Assembly: GCF_024205705.1 (NCBI RefSeq) | Contig: NZ_CP073115.1 | Location: 1,426,001 to 1,490,000 of the forward strand | Direction of reading: 5' to 3' | Source of the DNA: Neisseria subflava | Lineage (GTDB): Bacteria > Pseudomonadota > Gammaproteobacteria > Burkholderiales > Neisseriaceae | Length of the DNA stretch: 64,000 nt | Part shown: positions 8,736-17,900 of the stretch, piece by piece | Position numbering within the stretch: the first letter of the stretch is position 1 | Layout: each line of letters opens with the position of its first letter | The notes under the pieces: generated by a model | What the model was told of the DNA's origin: nothing | Seen by the model: only the letters and a program-made list of their open reading frames with translations | The model's database searches: none | Translations under genes and position numbers: made by a program

Positions 8736-9844
8736 AATTTAATAAAACCTTACTCCTTACGCTTCTCGCACTCCCTATTACCGCCTGCGCCTCCAATGAC
8801 GGCCTGTTAAGCAACTACGACTCCAACCGCCCTGCCTGGCTGAACAAACTCCAACAGCTCAACAATGCTTCAGACGGCAAGTTTCGTATTATCCAAGTCG
8901 GCGACTCCCACACCGCCGGCGACTATTTCACCGACCGCCTGCGTCGCCGTTTGCAACAACAATGGGGTAACGGCGGCATCGGTTGGGTTTATCCCAACAC
9001 CGTCAAGGGCCAGCGTATGGCTACCGTCCGTTACAACGGCAGCGGTTGGAACACCATAAGCAGCCGCAAATCACACAGCGATTTTTCTTTCGGCGGTATT
9101 GAAGCACGCGCCGATGGCGGCAGCGTTACCTTAAGCGCAGCCGACGGCAACATGGATATGCAACAAATCTCCATTTTCGGCAAACCGGTTTGGTCCGAGC
9201 AAACCCTGACCGTCAACGGCCGCGAAATCCCTGCCACACAAAACGGTTGGCAACTGATGCATACCAATGCTTCCCTACCGATGACCCTCAGCAGCAGCAT
9301 GCCTTGGCAAATCGGTTTCATTAATATCGAACGCCCCGGACGCGGCGTAACTGTTTCCGCCATGGGCATCAACGGCGCACAGTTATCCCAATGGTCAAAA
9401 TGGCGGCCGGGCATGTGGGAAGATTTGGCACAAACCAAAGCCGATTTAATCATCCTTGCCTACGGTACCAATGAAGCCTTTTCCGGCAACCTCGATATTT
9501 CCTCTACCGAGCGGACATGGCGCAATTACATCCGTCAAATCAAAAACACCCTGCCTAACGCAGGTATCCTGATCCTTGGCGCTCCGGAATCTTTGAAAAC
9601 CGCCTACGGCAGCTGCGGCAACCGCCCTGTCTTGCTCAGCGAAGTACAACAAATGCAGCAACGTGTTGCCCGTGACGAAAAAATCATGTTCTGGTCTTGG
9701 CAGGATGCGATGGGCGGCGCATGCAGCATGAAAAACTGGATGGCTCAAGGCTTGGCAGCCAAAGACGGCGTTCACTTCTCTGCACAAGGTTATGAAACTG
9801 CAGCCGATAAGCTTGCCGACAGCCTGATCCGCTTTGCCCAATAA
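8732..9844 (+). CDS. ape1: O-acetylpeptidoglycan esterase Ape1
   Basis: A 370-residue SGNH hydrolase with a lipoprotein signal (ITAC, Cys19), so it is probably anchored in a membrane and faces the periplasm. Catalytic Ser59 lies in VGDSHTAGD; the oxyanion Asn is in AYGTNEAF; Asp345 and His348 are in KDGVHFSAQGY. Between the first two blocks lies a beta-rich insert (residues about 110-200) typical of the Neisseria Ape1 family. It removes acetyl groups from MurNAc, which lytic transglycosylases require. It closes the patA-patB-ape1 operon and is followed by a DUS terminator. Confidence 0.88.
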   Translation: MKFNKTLLLTLLALPITACASNDGLLSNYDSNRPAWLNKLQQLNNASDGKFRIIQVGDSHTAGDYFTDRLRRRLQQQWGNGGIGWVYPNTVKGQRMATVRYNGSGWNTISSRKSHSDFSFGGIEARADGGSVTLSAADGNMDMQQISIFGKPVWSEQTLTVNGREIPATQNGWQLMHTNASLPMTLSSSMPWQIGFINIERPGRGVTVSAMGINGAQLSQWSKWRPGMWEDLAQTKADLIILAYGTNEAFSGNLDISSTERTWRNYIRQIKNTLPNAGILILGAPESLKTAYGSCGNRPVLLSEVQQMQQRVARDEKIMFWSWQDAMGGACSMKNWMAQGLAAKDGVHFSAQGYETAADKLADSLIRFAQ

Positions 9845-9885
9845 ATTGGCAAAAGCCTAAGTGCTTTTCATTAACAGTACACAAA

Positions 9886-9920
9886 AGGCCGTCTGAAATT
9901 AATATTTCAGACGGCCTTTT
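9886..9920. terminator. Bidirectional DUS terminator between ape1 and the LemA-like gene
   Basis: AGGCCGTCTGAAAT and ATTTCAGACGGCCT enclose a 4-nt loop, with TTTT on the plus side and AAAA before the left arm (T-run on the minus strand). It separates two convergent genes and can serve both. Confidence 0.8.
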
Positions 9921-9952
9921 ATTTATCGCTTATTCAGCAAACTGCTTAATTT

Positions 9953-10543
9953 TTAAGCCAACATATTGCTGCTCATTCGTTGAGTTTGGTTTTCCGTAAA
10001 ACGAACCAACCTTGCCTGCTTGTCAAAGCCTAATGGCTTGGCGACAAGACGGTTGGGCAATTTGTTTAAATGATGATTGTAGCTTCCGGCTCTACGGTTG
10101 TAAGCGCGGCGTGCCGATGCGACTTCTGCTTCTGCAGCATCCAGCATTTCCATCAAACCGGCCAATTTCTCATCAGGATGTTGTTTCAAAAGGCTGTTGA
10201 CGGCGGTTTGTAATTTTTTCAGCGCATGATTCAATGCTGTTTCAGCTTCGCACAGATGTTTGATTTTGGATTCGGAAAATGTTTTGGCAGTTTGCGCCAA
10301 TGCGGTTTCAACTTCGGCACACATCTGCTGAACGTTTTGATCCGATGCAATGCCCTGTTTTTGCAGGTGTTTGCTGTATGCATCCAATACATGACGGACA
10401 GCCTGATGGCGGCAGTCAAGCGCGATGCGCAAAGAGACAAAAGATTCGCGACAGTCTTTTTTACGGTCTTTCAACTGTTGTTTGAAATACAATAAGATGG
10501 CGGCGATTGATACGAAGATAAGTCCAAGACTAATAATGCCCAT
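9953..10543 (-). CDS. LemA-like membrane-anchored coiled-coil protein
   Basis: Start set at ATG 10543, which begins MGIISLGLIFVSIAAILLYF, a single N-terminal membrane segment preceded by a GGGA site; 54 nt of further open frame upstream reads less well. The 196-residue protein is helical and basic/acidic, ending in a LemA-type motif with two spaced YN pairs (RRAYNRRAGSYNHHLNKLPN) and a KPLGF turn. LemA proteins have an N-terminal membrane helix and a cytoplasmic or periplasmic helical bundle of unknown role. Divergence from canonical LemA is considerable, so the family call is probable rather than sure. Confidence 0.62.
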   Translation of the reverse strand: MGIISLGLIFVSIAAILLYFKQQLKDRKKDCRESFVSLRIALDCRHQAVRHVLDAYSKHLQKQGIASDQNVQQMCAEVETALAQTAKTFSESKIKHLCEAETALNHALKKLQTAVNSLLKQHPDEKLAGLMEMLDAAEAEVASARRAYNRRAGSYNHHLNKLPNRLVAKPLGFDKQARLVRFTENQTQRMSSNMLA

Positions 10544-10635
10544 AGTGAGTTCCCTAATTATGATGCCACTCATATCGGTGGCTGATTTTATTAACATCGA
10601 TTATAATCCAATTTCAATATTTTTCCCAATTTTCA

Positions 10636-10665
10636 TAAAAAGGCCGTCTGAAATTCAGACGGCCT
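10636..10665 (-). terminator. DUS hairpin terminator of the metallophosphoesterase gene
   Basis: AGGCCGTCTG (10641-10650) and CAGACGGCCT (10656-10665) form a 10-bp stem with a 5-nt loop; on the minus strand it is followed by TTTTT, the expected polarity for the gene ending at 10684. Confidence 0.75.
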
Positions 10666-10683
10666 GAAATTTATATTTTTATT

Positions 10684-11772
10684 TCAATGCTTTGACTTGA
10701 TGTCGATAACCCACACTTCTGATTGCGAACCCAAACGAAGGGGAATGCCCCAGAAGCCGTAGCCCGAAGTGGTGAAGAAATGGCCGTTGCCGATCGCCTC
10801 ATAACCGTAAGCAAGACGATAAAGCGTACGGACAATAAGGTTGGCAGGGGCAACTTGGCCGTTGTGGACATGGCCGGAAACCTGCACATCTATCGGCAGC
10901 CGGGCATGGGTTTCGATTGAAGTAGGACGGTGATCCATCAATAAAACCGGTAATTGGGTATTTTGACCTTCCAAAAGCTGCTCCACACTAGGACGCTTGC
11001 GATCCAAATCATCGCTCCGCCCTACCAGCAACACACCATTCACTTCCAAAACCTGATTGGCCAAAACCGTCAAACCTGCCGCTTCCAATTCATACTTGAT
11101 ACGCTTCTGATCGCGGAACCAGTCATGATTGCCCAAAGTGGCATAAACGCCCATCGGCGCAGCCAGCTTCTGCAAATGCGGTTTCATGTTTTCTTTCAAG
11201 TACGCATCGACGGTATCGTCCATCAAATCGCCCGGCAGCAACACCATATCGACTTGTTCCTGCTTCATAATGTCCGTCAGCTTGTCCAATTGACGTGCGC
11301 CGAACAAAATCCCCAAATGCAAATCACTGGCCACGCCGATACGCAGCAGCTTATCCATTTTCTTATTGATGAATACGGTTTGATGGCGGACCACGGGCGT
11401 ATAGGCGTTATACATCCCCAAACCGAGCAAACCGGCCACAAACAAAGGCGCAAACAGCCGCAGGCTTCGAGAAAGCGGTTGGCGTGCCACAAAACGGCGC
11501 AGCAAAAGATACAGGATAAATGTCACCAACGCGGCATACATCACAAACAGCAAGATTACCATCCAAAACGCCACCACGCGGAACATCATATGCCCCAACT
11601 CCAGCAGCAAGCCGACCAACAAGCCGTTTGTAATGAAATAGGAAATACCCATCAGCCAACGCCTGCCGACTTTGCCAATCCAAGGCGCAAACAGCCATTG
11701 CAGCGAACGCCCAAGCCCGAATGTAAACACTTGCAACAGAATGACGCTCACAAAAAACATCTTGCCAAACAT
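10684..11772 (-). CDS. Membrane-anchored metallophosphoesterase (YkuE/YaeI-like)
   Basis: A 362-residue protein with about four hydrophobic segments in residues 1-125 followed by a calcineurin-like phosphoesterase domain. The dimetal motifs are present in order: ASDLHLG near 150, PGDLMDD near 180, TLGNHDWF near 213, LMDHRP near 275 and SGHVHNGQ near 297. Related proteins (YaeI, YkuE, UDP-diacylglucosamine hydrolases) act on lipids or phosphodiesters at the membrane; the substrate here is unknown. It is divergent from the Dyp peroxidase gene and has its own terminator. Confidence 0.85.
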   Translation of the reverse strand: MFGKMFFVSVILLQVFTFGLGRSLQWLFAPWIGKVGRRWLMGISYFITNGLLVGLLLELGHMMFRVVAFWMVILLFVMYAALVTFILYLLLRRFVARQPLSRSLRLFAPLFVAGLLGLGMYNAYTPVVRHQTVFINKKMDKLLRIGVASDLHLGILFGARQLDKLTDIMKQEQVDMVLLPGDLMDDTVDAYLKENMKPHLQKLAAPMGVYATLGNHDWFRDQKRIKYELEAAGLTVLANQVLEVNGVLLVGRSDDLDRKRPSVEQLLEGQNTQLPVLLMDHRPTSIETHARLPIDVQVSGHVHNGQVAPANLIVRTLYRLAYGYEAIGNGHFFTTSGYGFWGIPLRLGSQSEVWVIDIKSKH

Positions 11773-11806
11773 GCCTTTCCGCCCTAAAAAATCAAAAGGC
11801 AGATTT

Positions 11807-11835
11807 TAGGCCGTCTGAAACTTTCAGTGTATAAT
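11807..11835 (+). promoter_or_regulatory. Putative promoter of the Dyp peroxidase gene with an embedded DUS
   Basis: TATAAT at 11830-11835 is a perfect -10; a weak TTAGGC sits 17 bp upstream at 11807-11812. The DUS AGGCCGTCTGAA (11808-11819) overlaps the -35 and fills the spacer. The -10 is convincing, the -35 is not. Confidence 0.4.
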
Positions 11836-11875
11836 CCCTCGCGTAAAAACCCATAATATTTTGAAAGGAATCATC

Positions 11876-12784
11876 ATGAGCCAACCTCAATCAGCTATTA
11901 TTCCTGATCACGCACAAGCCGGTATTTTTATCGAAGCAGACATTTCAGACGGCCGCAACGAAGACATCAAATCTGCCTGCCGCCTTTCTTTGGAATCCTT
12001 GGCCAAACTGAAAACCCGTTTTCCGAATGATATTTTGGGTTTGACCATTGCCTTCGGCAGCCGCGCATGGCAATCGTTCGGCCATACTGACGAAGGCAGC
12101 GAAATCAAACCTTTCCCAGAATTGGGCAACGGCCTCGCCCCTTCCACCCAACACGATCTCTATATCCACATTCAAGCCACCGAGCAAAAAGCCGCCTATG
12201 CCTTGGCACAATCCGTATTAAGCGCATTCGGCGACAGCATCCGCGTAGCCACTGAAGAACACGGTCTGCGCCTGTATGAAGACCGCGGCTTGGATGGTTT
12301 TGTCGATGGTACGGAAAATCCGCAGGGCGATGACAATGTGCGCAATGTCGCCATTATTCCCGAAGGCAAGCCCGATGCTGGCGGCAGCTATGTTTTGCTG
12401 CAAAAATACCTGCACGATTTGAAAAAATGGGATGCCGTTCCTACTGCCGAACAAGAAGCCAGCGTGGGCCGCAGCAAAGAAACCAATGATGAATTCAGCG
12501 AAGATGTACGCCTGCCCGACTCCCATCTCGGCCGCGTCAATGTCAAAGAAAACGGCGTTGGCTTGAAAATTGTCCGCCGTAGCCTACCCTTCGGCAAACT
12601 CAGCGGCGAACATGGTTTGATGTTCACTTCCTATTGCAACACGCTGCACAATATTGAAGTTCAACTGCTCAATATGTTCGGCGATGCAGACGGCAAAACC
12701 GACTTACTGCTGAAATATTTGTCTAAAGCCGTATCAGGTGCTTACTACTACGCGCCTTCTGTCGAGCGTTTGCAAAATCTTTAA
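11876..12784 (+). CDS. Dyp-type haem peroxidase (YfeX-like)
   Basis: Start at ATG 11876 (MSQPQSAIIPDHAQAG), following a GAAAGGAA site; 302 residues, close to E. coli YfeX (299). The family signature GFVDGTENP has the distal Asp144, and His217 in DSHLGRVN is the expected proximal haem ligand. No Tat or Sec signal, so it is the cytoplasmic type. Dyp/YfeX proteins are peroxidases of broad substrate range; haem deferrochelation has been proposed and disputed. Monocistronic, followed by a strong non-DUS terminator. A DUS-like core (11943 onward) lies in the coding region and reads ISDGR. Confidence 0.9.
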   Translation: MSQPQSAIIPDHAQAGIFIEADISDGRNEDIKSACRLSLESLAKLKTRFPNDILGLTIAFGSRAWQSFGHTDEGSEIKPFPELGNGLAPSTQHDLYIHIQATEQKAAYALAQSVLSAFGDSIRVATEEHGLRLYEDRGLDGFVDGTENPQGDDNVRNVAIIPEGKPDAGGSYVLLQKYLHDLKKWDAVPTAEQEASVGRSKETNDEFSEDVRLPDSHLGRVNVKENGVGLKIVRRSLPFGKLSGEHGLMFTSYCNTLHNIEVQLLNMFGDADGKTDLLLKYLSKAVSGAYYYAPSVERLQNL

Positions 12785-12805
12785 CGGCTCACAGGCCGTC
12801 TGAAA

Positions 12806-12833
12806 AAACCTGCCTTTTCAAAGGCAGGTTTTT
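12806..12833 (+). terminator. Intrinsic terminator after the Dyp peroxidase gene
   Basis: AAACCTGCCTT (12806-12816) pairs with AAGGCAGGTTT (12821-12831) around a 4-nt loop and is followed by T residues. A lone DUS lies just upstream (12793-12804). Confidence 0.85.
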
Positions 12834-12994
12834 GTTATTCAAATCCCATTAATATTTTTATGGTATTATCATAGAAATTTATCCTATCATTGCTTAATAA
12901 ACCCAGATTACAGACAACGATAAAAACCAATACGCCCAAGCAGCTATTTTCGATAAAATAAACCCAATTATTATCCCTATAAAATTACGACACC

Positions 12995-14662
12995 ATGTAT
13001 AAATCCCGCCTTCTTCCCCTGCCCGTATTGATTCTCTCCGCGCTGAACGCCTATGCGGCCAATACGCCGAATCCGCTCGATCAAATCGATAAAAACGTAC
13101 CCAACCAATTCGACAAAGACTTCCGCGACAACCTTGATCAGATCCATTCGGTTGAAATCCAAAAACGCGAGCAGTCGGCATGGGATTTACAGAAAAAACA
13201 AGATAACGACGCGGTTAAACAAGAGAGGCCGTCTGAAAACAATACCGAATGCTTGGATTACACGGGTATTGAGCTTTCCGGCATTACACTCATCGATTCC
13301 AAAAAGATTGAAGCCAAGCTCCCCAAATGCGTCAATCAAAACAGCATCAACCAACTGAACCGGGACATCGTTGCCGAGTATATCGCTCAAGGCTATCCGC
13401 ATACGCAAATCAAATTTGAAACCACGCCCGAGCGTGTTTTGAAATTGGCCGTCATCGAAGGCAAAATCCGTGAGATTACCGGCGGCTCCCGTACAGTTAA
13501 CGTCGACACCCTCTTCCCCAATCATCAAGGCAAACCGCTGAACATCCAATACCTCGACCAAGGTATCGAACAGGCAAACCATGTTGTCGGCAACAACGTC
13601 AGCATCGATGTTTATCCGCATGATGACGGCACCGCCTCCATCCAACTCAACAACGATGCCGAAAAACATTGGGGCGGCAGCATTACCATCGATAATAAAG
13701 GCAGCAAACCCAATACCACGACACTGCGCGGCAGCCTGAATATCGGCAGCCCGTTGGGATTGAGCGACTCCCTTTATCTAAACGGCTACACCAATCTAAA
13801 CAACCACGACAGCCATTACAGTCGAGGCGGCAGCCTGTTCTACCAAGTTCCTTATGGCGCATGGACATTCAGCACTTACGCTGCCGCGTCGCAATCGCAA
13901 AGCATCCTAACGCCCAGCGTAACGCGCTACGCCTACCGCTCCCAATCCAAAGCGGCAGGAATCAAAGCAGACCGTGTATTCTCACGCAGTCAAAAACACA
14001 TTGCCTCCGCCTATGCCGGCATCGATTATGTGAAACAGACTGCAAAATTTGCCGACAGCAAACTGGAATTGCAAAGCCCTGAAATCTATTCGGCACAAGT
14101 CGGCCTGTCGCATACAGCCATCCTGCCAAACGGCATTTGGCTCAACAATATCGGCGTAGAACAAGGGTTTGCGAAAAATACCGAACATACGCCGTTCGAC
14201 AAGCGCTATACCTCTGTATCCTTGCAAAGCAATTTGATTCAAAACCGTCCATTGGGTAAATGGATCGTGCGCAACCATCACCAAATCGATGCCCAATATA
14301 GCCCGCATGATTTGTTTGCCACCAAAGAAATGGACATCGTCGGTTATCAAAATGTACGCGGTTTCCGTTCGACTTCTGTGAGCGCAAACAGCGCAGTCCT
14401 GTTGAGCAATACCGTTTATTTCCGCCGCAATACGCCCCACGGTATCTATATCGAGCCTTATCTGGGTGCAGACATCGGCGTTGCCAAAAACAATAACGAA
14501 GGTTCGCAACGCACCATGGGTGTGGTTGCAGGTTTGAATTTGGGCAAGGCGGACAAATGGCAATTTTCTGCCGACTATGGCAAAGGTTTTGCGCGCATAC
14601 CCAACCAATCAAACAGCGAAATACAGGATCATGTGACTGTTTCTTTGCGCATTCCATTTTAA
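12995..14662 (+). CDS. tpsB: Two-partner secretion outer-membrane transporter TpsB (FhaC/ShlB family)
   Basis: A 555-residue Omp85-family transporter. A signal peptide (cleavage near AYA) precedes a helix and linker region (residues 25-85), POTRA domains (CLDYTGIELSGITLIDSKKIEAKL from about 88; second POTRA to about 210), and a 16-strand beta-barrel ending in the aromatic-terminated strand VTVSLRIPF. The conserved loop-6 motif is VRGFR at 454-458 (VRGYR in most homologues). It would export the TpsA protein encoded next. A DUS lies in the linker (near 13227). Upstream DNA is AT-rich with no clear consensus promoter. Gene name is used generically; Neisseria strains carry up to several tps systems. 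Confidence 0.9.
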   Translation: MYKSRLLPLPVLILSALNAYAANTPNPLDQIDKNVPNQFDKDFRDNLDQIHSVEIQKREQSAWDLQKKQDNDAVKQERPSENNTECLDYTGIELSGITLIDSKKIEAKLPKCVNQNSINQLNRDIVAEYIAQGYPHTQIKFETTPERVLKLAVIEGKIREITGGSRTVNVDTLFPNHQGKPLNIQYLDQGIEQANHVVGNNVSIDVYPHDDGTASIQLNNDAEKHWGGSITIDNKGSKPNTTTLRGSLNIGSPLGLSDSLYLNGYTNLNNHDSHYSRGGSLFYQVPYGAWTFSTYAAASQSQSILTPSVTRYAYRSQSKAAGIKADRVFSRSQKHIASAYAGIDYVKQTAKFADSKLELQSPEIYSAQVGLSHTAILPNGIWLNNIGVEQGFAKNTEHTPFDKRYTSVSLQSNLIQNRPLGKWIVRNHHQIDAQYSPHDLFATKEMDIVGYQNVRGFRSTSVSANSAVLLSNTVYFRRNTPHGIYIEPYLGADIGVAKNNNEGSQRTMGVVAGLNLGKADKWQFSADYGKGFARIPNQSNSEIQDHVTVSLRIPF

Positions 14663-14695
14663 AGTTATGTAAATATATATCCTTTTATCCAATAT

Positions 14696-14756
14696 ATAAA
14701 CCGCCCATCTTAACATTATTAATTTTTCATTAATATCAATAAGATGGGTAGTTTAT
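14696..14756 (+). promoter_or_regulatory. Imperfect inverted repeat after tpsB
   Basis: Two 17-nt arms (14696-14712 and 14740-14756) are complementary except for two central bases and enclose a 27-nt AT-rich loop. It lies 34 nt after the tpsB stop. It could be a partial terminator between tpsB and tpsA or a binding site; the tail is T-rich but not a clean T-run. Confidence 0.5.
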
Positions 14757-14849
14757 ATTTGCATTTGAAATAGTGCACACAAGGCCTTACTGGTGGTATG
14801 ATTGTAAAAAATTTTATAACAATGTTAATACATTCAAAATTTCCTCAGC

Positions 14850-14878
14850 AGAAATCCCATACCCGATATGGGATTTCT
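14850..14878 (+). promoter_or_regulatory. Strong hairpin in the tpsA leader
   Basis: AGAAATCCCATA (14850-14861) and TATGGGATTTCT (14867-14878) are perfectly complementary with a 5-nt loop. There is no T-run after it, so it is unlikely to be a terminator. It ends 38 nt before the tpsA ATG and would form in any transcript reading from tpsB into tpsA. Confidence 0.6.
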
Positions 14879-14916
14879 GATTCAATCTCCATCACGATAA
14901 ATAAGGATTAAAATCC

Positions 14917-17900
14917 ATGAAAATCGACACTTTATATCAGCCTAAGCTCTCAGCTTCCGGCAAAGTAACTGTCGCCGTGTGCTTTGCATTCCTGGGAAAT
15001 GCAGCGGTAGCGGCCAACATCGAAGCCATCGGCCAAACTTCGGTACAGCAGCAGCACAATGTTGACATCGTCAACATTGCCGCACCGACGGCCCAAGGTC
15101 TTTCTCACAACCAATATAACAAGTACAACGTTTCCCAACACGGCGCCGTTTTGAATAACGCCCTGTCTGCCGGTAAATCCCAACTGGCCGGAAACCTGTC
15201 TGCCAACAAAAACTTCCAAGGTCAGGCCGCATCTGTGATCTTGAACGAAGTGGTCAGCAAAAACCCTTCTCTGATCTTAGGTCAGCAAGAGATCTTCGGT
15301 ATTGCCGCAGACTATGTTTTGGCAAACCCTAACGGCATTACCCACAACGGCGGCAGCATCCTGAATGCCAACCGCGCATCCTTGGTTGTCGGTACGCCAA
15401 CCGTTTCAGACGGCGCGTTGAAATCTTTCAATATCAGCGACAATGGCAAACAATTGCAAGTAAACGGCAATTTGAGCGGCAACCGCGTAGTTGACCTGCT
15501 CGCGCCGCAAGTTGTAGTCGGCAAATCAGCCAACGTTAATGCCGCCGATGCCATCAACGTTTCTTCAGGCAAAAGCAACTTCGACTACAAAACCGCACAA
15601 ATCGAAGCATTGGACGCTGCTTCAAATGCGCCGGTGCTTGACGGTCATATCTTCGGCAGTATGCGCGCCGGTACCATCCGCATCCACGCGACCGACAAAC
15701 GCGCCAAACAAAACATTCAAAATGCCGCCATTACCGGCACCCGCTACCTGAATATCGACAGCAAAGGCAACCTGAGCATCCAGTCTGCCAATCTGACCGG
15801 CGCACAAATGGAATTGTTTGCCCGCGATACCGATATCAAAGGCACGGTTACCAGCCATTCTGCCAACAAATCTTCCAGCGGCAAAGAGGCAAAAAATGTT
15901 CAGCACTTCCGTTCGGACCGCAACAAAACGGAAACCTTTACCGCCAGCAATATCAATGCATCCGAGTCATTGACTTTGAACAACAGCGGCAGCCTCAACC
16001 TGATCGCTGCCAACATCAATGCCGGCGCGCTGACTGCTTCTGCTACAGGCAATATCAATTCTAACGCGGTAAAAACAACCAACCGTACAGAATCCGACCA
16101 CACTCAAAGCAAAGGCCTTTGGTACAACAACAACCTGAGCTCCTCTACTGACGAAAGCCTGCATCAAACCAAAATCAATGCCGGTTCTGTCAATATTGCC
16201 ACCACCGGCAAAGTCCAATTGGACGCGACCGAACTGAACTCGGCTGCTGATGCTCGCATTGCCGCCCAACAAGGCATCGTATTGAGCAGCAACAGCGAAA
16301 CCGACAGCAGCTCGACTTATGTCAGCTTCAAAAATGAAACTGCCGCCCTGAAAACCGGTATCGCTACAAAATCTTCCAAAAACTCTACCGCCCATCAAAC
16401 CAAAATCTCCGCAGCCGGTGATATCGGTTTGATTTCCGAAGGCGATTTGAGCACTTACGGCGCAAGCATTGCGGCAAACGGCAATGTCGTTACCGATGTC
16501 AACAACATCAACTTGGGTACTCAAACCACCATCAATACCAAAAGCCTCGATGACCAGAAAAAATACTGGGGCGGCCTGTTCGGCGGTGAAAGCCAAGTTC
16601 AAAATAACCGTACAGAAAACCTGCACGGCAGCAGCATTACTGCCAACTCAAACGTAGTCTTGGGTGCAAAAAACGGCGTCAACGTTTACGGCAGTACCGT
16701 TGAAGGCCAAGCCGGTACATTCGTCAGCTCCAAAGCAGGCAACGTTGATATTAAAAACGCCACCAGCACCGACACCTCCGCACAAAGCGCGCGTAAAGGT
16801 ACGATTTTCAATATCACGACCTCTAAAACCAGCAGCAACAGCAGCATTGAAAAAGTAACCGGTTCTACCTTGGTTTCCAATGCCGACCTGACCGTTGTTT
16901 CCAACAAAGACATCAATGTGATCGGTTCTGCATTGTTTGCGGCACAAAAACTGCAACTGTCTTCCGCAGGCGATTTGACCATTGATGCTGCCAAAGCAGT
17001 AGAAAACAAACAGGTCAACGAGTATTCCATTAAAGGCTACTCTGGTATCGAAACCAATAAAGAAAACGGCAGCGTGACTGCCAAAGCCGGTATCAAATTC
17101 ACCGATACCCACACCGACACCCACTCTGTCGGCCTGAACGGCAGCATTTTGACCGGTAAAAACACCCAGTTGTCTTCCAACTCAAACGTTACCGTCAGCG
17201 GCAGCCAAATCAACGGCGAAGAATCCGTCAACATTTCCGCAGCCAATGACGTCAATATTGTTGCATCCAAAGGCAGCAACACTGTGACCGAATCCGGCCG
17301 CGTAACCGATTTGGGCGTATCTGCTACTGCATACGAAAAAAATAACGTTGCAGGCATCGGCTTGTCTGTCGGCATTACCAGCACCAAAACAGATGCAACC
17401 ACCGTAACGAATACATCCCATGTATCCAACATCAACACCGGTGGCAACACTACCATCACTGCAAACGGCAATATTAATCAAGAAGGTACCGTGATTAATG
17501 CGACCGGCAATGTGGTTGAGTCTGCCAAAAACGTTACCCATGCAGCGGCACACAGCGGTGCAAAATCCGATGTGAAACAAAACGGCGGCGGTTTGGTCGT
17601 TTCTGTTGGCATCAGCACCAACAAAGGCATCGGCGGTGAAATCACTGCACAAGGTCAAGGCAACTCTTCGACCCACAATGAATCCACTGCAACCGTAACC
17701 ACCATCAACGCAGGCAATGCCATCGTTTTGGCAAATGACAAAGTGTCTGATGAAGGTACAAAATACGATGTTACCGGTGCGATCAACATTGATGCAGGTT
17801 CATACCACAACACTGCCGCCCACAACACCAGCAACAGCAGCAGCAAACAAGGCGGCGCTTCTTTGACTATCGGCGCATACACCAAAGACGGTTCAAACGT

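Noticed and set aside
10954..11787. 277-residue plus-strand frame opposite the metallophosphoesterase gene
   Set aside because: Gln/His-rich antisense shadow of a clear conserved protein.
12894..13181. 95-residue minus-strand frame over the tpsB start
   Set aside because: Overlaps the signal peptide and linker of TpsB on the opposite strand and shows no coding features.
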